A DNA stretch of 8,579 bases from Lachnospiraceae bacterium (GTDB taxonomy: Bacteria > Bacillota_A > Clostridia > Lachnospirales > Lachnospiraceae), in NCBI GenBank assembly GCA_017652545.1, contig JAGCAV010000090.1, positions 1 through 8,579 on the forward strand, in the 5' to 3' direction. Shown here in pieces: positions 1-4,795 of the stretch. The translations under genes were made by a program, and so were the position numbers. The notes beneath the pieces were generated by a model, which saw only the letters and a program-made list of their open reading frames with translations, made no database searches and had not been told where the DNA came from. How positions within the stretch are numbered: the first letter of the stretch is position 1; every line of letters begins with the position of its first letter.

Positions 1-457
1 AGGTCGGCATGGATATGCAGACCATCGACACGACGGTGGTGAAGTAGTCTGTAAAACTGTATTGTTTCTTTGCCGCGGTAATTCCGAGCGGGATCGCGAT
101 CAGAATCTCAAGAATAAAAGAGACAAGACCGAGGATGAAAGAATACCAGACGGTATTGTGGAATTCCTGGGTGACCGGGATGGTCCATGACCAGGAATCT
201 CCCCAGTTTCCGGTCAGGGCACTCTTCAGCCAGGTCAGATAACCGCCCACGACACCCTTGTTCATTCCGTACTGGGCATTCAGATCCGCCAGCCACTGCG
301 CATAGCTCTTAGTGGCGCCCGGGCGTGATGCCAGTTCCCTGGCCTTGGTTTCGATGTATCCTGACGGCATGTTGTACATCAGCACATAGATGAGAAACAT
401 GACGAAGAAAAGGATCAGGATACTGTACAGGACGCGTTTGATTGTGTATTTCAGCAT
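1..457 (-). CDS. ABC transporter permease, OppB/DppB type (N-terminal part, runs off left edge)
   Basis: This is the first 152 residues of an inner-membrane permease of the peptide/nickel (OppB/DppB) family, which forms one half of the channel of an ABC importer. The start MLKYTIKRVLYSILILFFVM is typical: a short basic N-terminus and then a membrane helix at about residues 9-30. A long external segment follows, containing LNAQYGMNKGVVGGYLTWLK and LTGNWGDSW, the equivalent of the family's 'QYGLDKPLxxQYxxWLxxxxxGDxGxS' region. A second helix at about 102-124 leads into AIPLGITAAKKQYSFTDY, the usual cytoplasmic turn before helix 3. The EAA loop lies beyond the window. The start ATG at 455-457 has an AGGTGGGAG ribosome binding site just upstream. 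It is the third gene of the operon, after the solute-binding protein. Substrate specificity cannot be read from this fragment; peptide is the default guess. Confidence 0.93.
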   Translation of the reverse strand, partial: MLKYTIKRVLYSILILFFVMFLIYVLMYNMPSGYIETKARELASRPGATKSYAQWLADLNAQYGMNKGVVGGYLTWLKSALTGNWGDSWSWTIPVTQEFHNTVWYSFILGLVSFILEILIAIPLGITAAKKQYSFTDYFTTVVSMVCISMPT

Positions 458-525
458 GGCTCCCACCTGTTTTTCATTAATCGTGATCAGCAGCGAATGA
501 CAGTATGCTTAATCAGAATGAGGAA

Positions 526-554
526 GGGAAACGCTGATCAGATCAGCGTTTCCC
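526..554 (-). promoter_or_regulatory. Intercistronic stem-loop between binding protein and permease
   Basis: A perfect 13-bp inverted repeat (GGGAAACGCTGAT / ATCAGCGTTTCCC) with a 3-nt loop lies 35 bp after the stop of the solute-binding protein gene and about 70 bp before the permease start. The bases that follow it in the direction of transcription (CTTCCTCATT) are not a good U-tract. I therefore read it as a stabilising or partially terminating hairpin that lets the binding protein be made in excess over the permease, as is well known in other ABC import operons. Full termination is less likely because no promoter is evident before the permease. Confidence 0.7.
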
Positions 555-588
555 GTTGCATTGATTCCTGTTTGTCTGATGATCTGTC

Positions 589-2895
589 TTACTGCAGAGC
601 CAGTGTCTCAACCTCTGCGTACCAGTTCCAGTACGGAGTCATATCCTGCGGGATCGTATCGATCGCAACTCTTTCGGAGGAAGCGACCGTGCAGTCCTTG
701 CGCTGATAGAGGGGAAGCTCGCAGCCCCAGTCCATGATGATGTTCATGGCATCCTTGTAAACGGATTTACGATACTCGGTATCCGCGCTGCTGCGGCCGT
801 CCTTGATGAGCTGATCCAGGTCAGCATCGTCAACTGAGTAGTGGTTGGAGTTGGTGCCGTTGCCATGAGCGTTGTCGCTTGAGTAAACCTGTGTCATATC
901 CGGGTCAACGGTCGACTGCCATGCAGCAGCCCACATCATGGCGGTGTTGCTCTCCAGCGCGTTGTTCCAGGTGGATGTTCCTACGTCATTGACCTGCAGC
1001 TTGATGCCGAGCTCTTCCAGAACCTCGGAAGCGGCGACAGCCACACCGTAGGCCGGATGGTCCTGTGTGCCCTGTCCGGGGATCATGACTTCGTAGGACT
1101 GCTCAACATCCGTGAACTTGCCGGCTGCTTCATCATAGGTAAAGCCTGCCTTCTTGAAGAAACCGATCGCGGCTTCCCTGGCAGCAGCATAACGCTCTTC
1201 CTCGCTCATGGAAGAAGTATAGATCGGGTTGCCGTCCACATCCGTGGAGTAAGCTGCCTGATAGCCCTCATCAGCAGGTTTCGGAGCAGCCCAGGAGGTA
1301 TTGGAGATCGGATACTGGATCACAGCAGCGCGATCGCCGTAGTAGGAGTTGATCACGGTGTCACGGTAAACGGAGAACAGGGTCATGAAGCCCTTTCTGA
1401 GTGCCTTGGATTCCTCGCTTGCAGGATCATCGCCCACATTGACCAGGTCGGCATTGATGCCCAGATAACCGTAGCCGCGATAGTCTACAAGGATCGTCTC
1501 AAGCACATCGCCGGAGAGTTCGCCGTTGCTGTTGGCATCCTGGATCGCCTTGACAGTCTCGTCATTCAGGGACGGAACTGCAACGTCATAGGTGCCGGTC
1601 ACAATACCCGGAACATAATCGGAGTCAACGCCTTCCTGAAGCAGAAGAACTTCCGTTGCGGGTTTGCCCTTGAAATAATACTCGTTGGCTTTCAGCGTGA
1701 CAACACCGTTCGCATAGCCGTCGAACACATAGGGGCCGGCACCGACCGGCTGCGCGGTGTGCGCCTTGATGGCGGAAAGATCACCCTTTGTAAAGCCGAA
1801 CTGATTGTTCTCATAATCATAGGCAGCCGCGTCGCCGTAGTAGTGCAGCGGTGCAATCTGAATGCCTACATTGTAGATCGCCGTAGCGTCAAACTCGGTC
1901 ATATGGATATTAACGGTATAATCATCGATTCTGGTAAGGCCGGAAATATTCTCAGCACCCGAACCGGTCTGGATACCTTTCTGGAGTTCCTGCATGGCTT
2001 CCTCACCGCCGACTTCCGCTGTCAGGAAATCCGTGATGGATGTGCCGGCGCTCTCATAGTTGATGCCTTCGTCGCCCAGGTCATATCCCATGGCTTCCAC
2101 GATTGCCGCGAAGAAATCTTCCGCGGTGGCATCTTCTGCAAGCTCATAACCCCAGTTGGCAGCGCATGCGGCGACAGGATCATCTTCCGCGTTGTACTCT
2201 GCTGCCTTACAGTAATCAACGATCTCCTGTGCGAAGTTGGCACCGGCAACGTTGAATGCCTCCCAGAAACTGTTGTATTCGTCTTCTGTGAAATAATCGT
2301 TCTCTTCGTAACCGGCATTTTCCGTAGCCAGCAGCAGTTCCAGCTTTGACTGCATGCCGCTTCTGTACTCTTCCATGCCTTCGATCGGCAGTGCATACAG
2401 TGTGGTGGCTCCGTCATAGGTCGGGTCCGCGTAAACATAAAAGCTGAAAATATAGTCATCGATGGTGATCGGCTCTCCGTCGGAGAACTTCTGGTCATCA
2501 CGGATGTGGATCTCGTAATCAACGGTTCCGTCATCGTTCTGGGTTATCGTAACATCACCCATTCCGTAATAGGTATAATCTGTACCGTTATAATTAATGG
2601 TCTCGCCTTCAATGCCGTGCTCGATGATGGCTCCGCCTCTGTCAGCCGCAAGCGCAAGAACCTGCGTCAGGTCAACGACCTCCATGTCATAAGCAGTGGT
2701 AGCAAAAAACGGGCTGAATTTCTGTCCGAAGGGTGAGGTCACATAGACCATATTGCCGCCTTCGCCTTCCCGTACCGCCTCAGCCGCTTCCGCGACAACT
2801 TCCTCTGTGGTTGCCTCTTCGGCCATAGCGATGGTGGAAAGAGCCATCACCGCGACTGCCCCGATGGCAATCAGTTTTCTCAATTTGTTGCTCAT
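589..2895 (-). CDS. Extracellular solute-binding protein of ABC importer, SBP_bac_5 family
   Basis: This 768-residue exported protein should capture a peptide-like ligand for the adjacent permease. Family signatures are SDGEPITIDDYIFSF (about 138-152), the hallmark AQPVGAGPYVF (about 381-391), and a C-terminal lobe with PGQGTQDHPAYGVAVAA, WNNALESNTAMMWAAAW and the final RxSVYKDAMNIIMDWGCELPLYQRKD helix. The N-terminus MSNKLRKLIAIGAVAVMALS...AMA|EE is a signal peptide with a type I cleavage site. It has no lipobox cysteine, although Gram-positive binding proteins are normally lipoproteins. The mature N-terminus is strongly acidic. The protein is longer than the usual 500-600 residues, apparently because of an acidic, helix-rich insert at about 175-315. 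I chose the start at 2895 because it has AGGAGG and places the signal peptide first; an in-frame ATG at 2970 would add 25 residues ahead of it. The ligand is unknown. Confidence 0.93.
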   Translation of the reverse strand: MSNKLRKLIAIGAVAVMALSTIAMAEEATTEEVVAEAAEAVREGEGGNMVYVTSPFGQKFSPFFATTAYDMEVVDLTQVLALAADRGGAIIEHGIEGETINYNGTDYTYYGMGDVTITQNDDGTVDYEIHIRDDQKFSDGEPITIDDYIFSFYVYADPTYDGATTLYALPIEGMEEYRSGMQSKLELLLATENAGYEENDYFTEDEYNSFWEAFNVAGANFAQEIVDYCKAAEYNAEDDPVAACAANWGYELAEDATAEDFFAAIVEAMGYDLGDEGINYESAGTSITDFLTAEVGGEEAMQELQKGIQTGSGAENISGLTRIDDYTVNIHMTEFDATAIYNVGIQIAPLHYYGDAAAYDYENNQFGFTKGDLSAIKAHTAQPVGAGPYVFDGYANGVVTLKANEYYFKGKPATEVLLLQEGVDSDYVPGIVTGTYDVAVPSLNDETVKAIQDANSNGELSGDVLETILVDYRGYGYLGINADLVNVGDDPASEESKALRKGFMTLFSVYRDTVINSYYGDRAAVIQYPISNTSWAAPKPADEGYQAAYSTDVDGNPIYTSSMSEEERYAAAREAAIGFFKKAGFTYDEAAGKFTDVEQSYEVMIPGQGTQDHPAYGVAVAASEVLEELGIKLQVNDVGTSTWNNALESNTAMMWAAAWQSTVDPDMTQVYSSDNAHGNGTNSNHYSVDDADLDQLIKDGRSSADTEYRKSVYKDAMNIIMDWGCELPLYQRKDCTVASSERVAIDTIPQDMTPYWNWYAEVETLALQ

Positions 2896-2900
2896 TTTTC

Positions 2901-2910
2901 TTCCTCCTTT
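2901..2910 (-). promoter_or_regulatory. Ribosome binding site that fixes the binding-protein start
   Basis: AAAGGAGGAA on the minus strand sits 5 bases before the ATG at 2893-2895. It decides in favour of that start over the in-frame ATG at 2968-2970, which would lie ahead of the signal peptide. Confidence 0.85.
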
Positions 2911-2969
2911 AATGTATTTTGATAGCCGTTCTTCCGTAAAGTGCACCGGTTTGCCGGCTATTGATACCA

Positions 2970-3584
2970 TTACTCCGTATTGCTTTCCTGCTCAGTCTGT
3001 CCAGGCTTTACGGATCCTTCGCTGATCAGTTCCGCCGCCGGGCGTTTTCTGAAAAGGAAAAAACCGGCTGCGCCCAGCGCAGCTGCCGCCAGTGAAAAAA
3101 GAGCGTCACCCGGAAGGATCCATTTTCCCCTGAGAAGGCAAATCACCTGACCGATCACACAGATGGCGGGCAGGACAAGGATAGATCCGGCCGCTGCCGG
3201 CCATGTATTGTTGATCAGGTCAGCTTCTTTCCGTTTCAGGATATACGCCTGACCACATGCCTGAGAACTGTTTCCCCTGTCTGTATCCGTTTCTCCGGGC
3301 TGCCTGAGGAACAGAGCGATCCTTGCCATGAGCCAGAGCGGAATCGCCGTAAAGGCAAAGGGCAGGGAAACATACCATACATGCATGGCATGTGACCTGG
3401 GCAGCATGGCAGCGATAAAAAGCAGCCATGCAGCGAATGTCAGAAACCAGGTCCGTCTCTTCAGCCTCAGATCCGCTGTCAGTTTATAGACCGGGCCATG
3501 ATAGTTGTACTGAAAACTGACCTGCCCTCTTTCATCCGTCTGCTCATCCAGTATATAGTCTTTGGCATACCTGTCCGGTGTCAT
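2970..3584 (-). CDS. Four-helix membrane protein of unknown function, first gene of the transporter operon
   Basis: I do not recognise this 204-residue protein. Its N-terminal 40 residues are soluble and charged (DRYAKDYILDEQTDERG, then YNYHGPVYKL). Four hydrophobic helices follow at about 45-61, 69-93, 128-151 and 157-177. A polar loop at about 95-127 includes a single cysteine (QACGQAY) and basic residues (ILKRKEAD). The tail after 178 is hydrophilic and acidic (SVKPGQTEQESNTE). There is no signal peptide, ATPase motif, EAA loop or catalytic motif. It is the promoter-proximal gene, and its TAA stop overlaps an ATG (TAATG) in the frame of the binding protein, so co-transcription is near certain. 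An accessory or assembly role for the transporter is only an inference from position. The start at 3584 has a GGAG about 9 bases upstream. Confidence 0.85.
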   Translation of the reverse strand: MTPDRYAKDYILDEQTDERGQVSFQYNYHGPVYKLTADLRLKRRTWFLTFAAWLLFIAAMLPRSHAMHVWYVSLPFAFTAIPLWLMARIALFLRQPGETDTDRGNSSQACGQAYILKRKEADLINNTWPAAAGSILVLPAICVIGQVICLLRGKWILPGDALFSLAAAALGAAGFFLFRKRPAAELISEGSVKPGQTEQESNTE

Positions 3585-3615
3585 TCGGGTTCTCCGGTTT
3601 CAGATTCCTCATCAC

Positions 3616-3627
3616 TGCGTTAACGCA
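3616..3627. promoter_or_regulatory. 12-bp palindrome in the 5' leader, candidate operator
   Basis: TGCGTTAACGCA is a perfect palindrome lying about 11 to 22 bases after the start of transcription predicted from the promoter at 3644-3672. A repressor bound here would block the transporter operon. I cannot assign it to a regulator family. Its centre is TA, not the CG of LacI/GalR operators. Confidence 0.5.
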
Positions 3628-3643
3628 TCACATCTAAACCAAA

Positions 3644-3672
3644 ATTATAGATAATCTTCAAAATAATGTCAA
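3644..3672 (-). promoter_or_regulatory. Consensus sigma-A promoter of the transporter operon
   Basis: On the minus strand TTGACA (3667-3672) and TATAAT (3644-3649) are separated by exactly 17 bases. Both boxes match the consensus perfectly and the flanks are AT-rich. The predicted start of transcription is near 3637, giving a leader of about 53 bases before the membrane protein at 3584. A promoter this strong is likely to be held in check by a regulator, which fits the palindromes on either side of it. Confidence 0.9.
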
Positions 3673-3686
3673 TATGAAACCATATT
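3671..3686. promoter_or_regulatory. Inverted repeat abutting the -35 box, candidate operator
   Basis: AATATG and CATATT flank a 4-base spacer (AAAC on the plus strand), making a 16-bp dyad that overlaps the last two bases of the -35 box. It could be a second regulator site for the transporter promoter. AT-rich dyads of this size also arise by chance. Confidence 0.3.
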
Positions 3687-3746
3687 ATTGGGCGTTTTTG
3701 ACAAATGTGAAGGAATGCATTCGCGGAAAAGATACGGTCCTCTGAC

Positions 3747-4376
3747 TCAGAATCCCAGCATGTCATTGACAAGAATGACATGGATCCTCCCGGGATGCTT
3801 TGAATACCTTGTGATCAGAAACTGGCAGCAGATCGTGTCGGGTGATTTGCAGTTCATGCAGGACCCGGTAGCGGCGCAAGGAGTAGAGAGTCCGAAGCGC
3901 TGCGCGTTCGTCGGCGCTGCAACATTTCTGGCCCGTTTCATCGCTCCGTCCACATCATCGCAGACCTTATTCATGCCCACGATAAAAATGACTTTTCTCG
4001 GTCCCTGGGCAATTGCGGAAACACGGTTCGCATTGCCGTCGATATTCACCAGAATGCCGTCCTCCGTGATGGCATTGGCGCTGGCCAGATACACATCCGC
4101 GTCATAGGCCATCAGCATGGCAGCGCGCTTGTCCTCCCAGGCATCGCGGTCTATAAAATCATAATTGCCTGCCTCAAGCGCCTTCACCAGTCCGATTTCA
4201 TGGACGCTCATACCGCCGCCCATCGTCACACGGCTTCCCTCCGGGATCAGTTCCAGCGCCTGTTTCAGCGCTGCTTCCCTGTCAGGGGCATAACTGGCTT
4301 CCATATTGCGCGACTGCAGACCTTTGATCACCTTCTGAGCCAGAAGCTCATTGCGTTTCACGATGTTTTCGTTCAT
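3747..4376 (-). CDS. LUD-domain protein (lactate-utilisation / LutC-like family)
   Basis: This 209-residue cytoplasmic protein matches the LUD (DUF162-type) family found singly in many Clostridia. Visible family features are RVTMGGGMSVHEIGLVKAL (about 49-67), ANAITEDGILVNIDGNANRV (about 100-119) and the hydrophobic strand KVIFIVGMNKVCDD. The C-terminal NVAAPTNAQRFGLSTPC begins a cysteine cluster (C167, C173, C176, C183, C184). In LutC-type proteins the fold is linked to lactate oxidation by LutABC. No LutA or LutB lies next to it here, so the reaction is unknown, and the cysteines could bind a metal or Fe-S cluster. The start at 4376 has TGGAGGT 7 bases upstream; the longer in-frame start at 4427 would have its ATG inside the regulatory region. 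Its promoter is not obvious, and one LexA-like box lies 35 bases before the start codon. Confidence 0.9.
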   Translation of the reverse strand: MNENIVKRNELLAQKVIKGLQSRNMEASYAPDREAALKQALELIPEGSRVTMGGGMSVHEIGLVKALEAGNYDFIDRDAWEDKRAAMLMAYDADVYLASANAITEDGILVNIDGNANRVSAIAQGPRKVIFIVGMNKVCDDVDGAMKRARNVAAPTNAQRFGLSTPCAATGSCMNCKSPDTICCQFLITRYSKHPGRIHVILVNDMLGF

Positions 4377-4383
4377 TTCAGGC

Positions 4384-4390
4384 ACCTCCA
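4384..4390 (-). promoter_or_regulatory. Ribosome binding site of the LUD gene
   Basis: TGGAGGT on the minus strand lies 7 bases before the ATG at 4374-4376 and supports that start over the upstream in-frame ATG at 4425-4427. Confidence 0.8.
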
Positions 4391-4410
4391 AAAAACATTT
4401 GAAAAAACTT

Positions 4411-4424
4411 CGAACAAATGTTTG
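4411..4424. promoter_or_regulatory. LexA (SOS) box 1
   Basis: CGAACAAATGTTTG fits the Bacillus/Clostridium LexA consensus CGAACRNRYGTTYG at every position. It overlaps the first bases of the -35 box of the plus-strand promoter and lies 35 bases before the start codon of the divergent LUD gene, so it could act on both. The call rests on motif match alone. Confidence 0.72.
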
Positions 4425-4450
4425 CATTTCTTCGCATCCTGTGATATAGT
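4422..4450 (+). promoter_or_regulatory. Plus-strand promoter bracketed by two SOS boxes
   Basis: TTGCAT (4422-4427) and TATAGT (4445-4450) are spaced by 17 bases. The -10 matches consensus at five of six positions and the -35 only at TTG. The expected start of transcription is near 4457, inside the second LexA-like box. A LexA box over the -35 and another over the start site is an arrangement that would silence the promoter tightly. Confidence 0.6.
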
Positions 4451-4456
4451 CATTTC

Positions 4457-4470
4457 AGAACATCTGTTCG
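4457..4470. promoter_or_regulatory. LexA (SOS) box 2
   Basis: AGAACATCTGTTCG has perfect GAAC-N4-GTTC half sites. Read on the minus strand it matches the Gram-positive LexA consensus with one mismatch at an outer base. Its centre is 46 bp from that of box 1. It coincides with the expected start of transcription of the plus-strand promoter. Confidence 0.68.
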
Positions 4471-4481
4471 TATCCGTTAGC

Positions 4482-4513
4482 CCTGTGTGCCGAAGGGGAG
4501 CTTGGCGCACAGG
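4482..4513 (+). promoter_or_regulatory. Leader stem-loop in the SOS-type transcript
   Basis: CCTGTGTGCC (4482-4491) pairs with GGCGCACAGG (4504-4513) with one T-G wobble. After a one-base bulge, AAG pairs with CTT, leaving a GGGAG loop. The stem would form about 25 bases into the predicted transcript and ends some 20 bases before the ribosome binding site of the small ORF. No U-tract follows, so it is not a terminator; a role in mRNA stability or translation is possible. Confidence 0.55.
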
Positions 4514-4545
4514 AACCAGTTCAGGACTGATAAGGGGGTTATATC

Positions 4546-4611
4546 ATGGCAATTCATGTCGAGTACGATGATTTTGGTGAATACGAAGAAATCCTTGATG
4601 ACCGGTCATGA
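4546..4611 (+). CDS. Candidate 21-residue acidic small protein or leader peptide under SOS-type control
   Basis: ATG at 4546 is preceded by AAGGGGG with an 8-base gap and opens a 22-codon frame ending in TGA. The product starts MAIHVEYDDFGEYEEI and ends LDDRS. Eight of 21 residues are Asp or Glu. There is no membrane segment or signal peptide, and I recognise no family. It is the first translatable frame after the promoter at 4422-4450. It could be a damage-induced small protein, a leader peptide, or the remnant of a larger gene whose remainder has decayed. Against a remnant, I found no recognisable continuation in any frame of the next 180 bases. A 12-bp palindrome, ATGACCGGTCAT, covers its last codons (4598-4609). 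Confidence 0.42.
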   Translation: MAIHVEYDDFGEYEEILDDRS

Positions 4612-4676
4612 TATACCCGAAGCATACCAGACTGCTGCGTCATTCTCAAGTTTTTCTAAAGAACATCTTCCGCTTC

Positions 4677-4706
4677 TTGCGCATTTCCCTGCTTGTATAT
4701 TACAAT
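4677..4706 (+). promoter_or_regulatory. Possible promoter of the beta-solenoid gene
   Basis: TTGCGC (4677-4682) and TACAAT (4701-4706) are 18 bases apart. The -10 overlaps a perfect dyad TTGTA-TAT-TACAA (4693-4705), which could be an operator or coincidence. The -35 is weak, so this is a tentative call. Confidence 0.35.
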
Positions 4707-4783
4707 CTCATCATAAGACAGCCGCAGTTCTGATCGATCCCGCATGAGGGCAGCAGCCGGCAGGATGATCGGCATCATCTGAC

Positions 4784-4790
4784 AGGAGGT
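4784..4790 (+). promoter_or_regulatory. Ribosome binding site favouring the second ATG
   Basis: AGGAGGT ends only two bases before the ATG at 4793 but five before the ATG at 4796. The second of the two adjacent ATG codons is therefore the better start. The 12-base block TGACAGGAGGTA around it recurs exactly ahead of the convergent surface-protein gene (8065-8076, minus strand). Confidence 0.75.
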
Positions 4791-4795
4791 ATATG

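Larger units (their letters stand above)
4612..4795 (+). other. Non-coding stretch before the beta-solenoid gene
   Basis: I see no convincing gene here. It holds a possible weak promoter (4677-4706), a small stem-loop (GATGAT / ATCATC, 4764-4779) directly ahead of the ribosome binding site, and no obvious terminator. Transcripts from the SOS-type promoter could therefore continue into the gene at 4796. An open frame on the plus strand crosses from 4487 to 4747 but has no ribosome binding site and no recognisable protein. Confidence 0.5.

Noticed and set aside
1057..2349. 430-codon open frame on the plus strand
   Set aside because: It lies wholly antisense to the solute-binding protein, has no ribosome binding site and no recognisable protein pattern. 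It is a by-product of the codon bias of the real gene.
3713..3722. GAATGCATTC palindrome after the LUD gene
   Set aside because: Ten bases is short for an operator, no promoter element lies beside it, and no U-tract follows, so neither a site nor a terminator can be supported.
4377..4427. Upstream extension of the LUD protein starting at 4427
   Set aside because: The 17 added residues are not typical of the family, the start codon would sit against the SOS box, and there is a good ribosome binding site for 4376.
4660..4670. Possible third LexA box (AGAACATCTTC)
   Set aside because: Only one half site (GAAC) is present; the expected GTTC half is missing.
4487..4747. 86-codon plus-strand frame crossing the small ORF
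   Set aside because: It starts inside the leader stem-loop without a ribosome binding site and its product has no recognisable features. The 21-codon frame at 4546 has a proper ribosome binding site.
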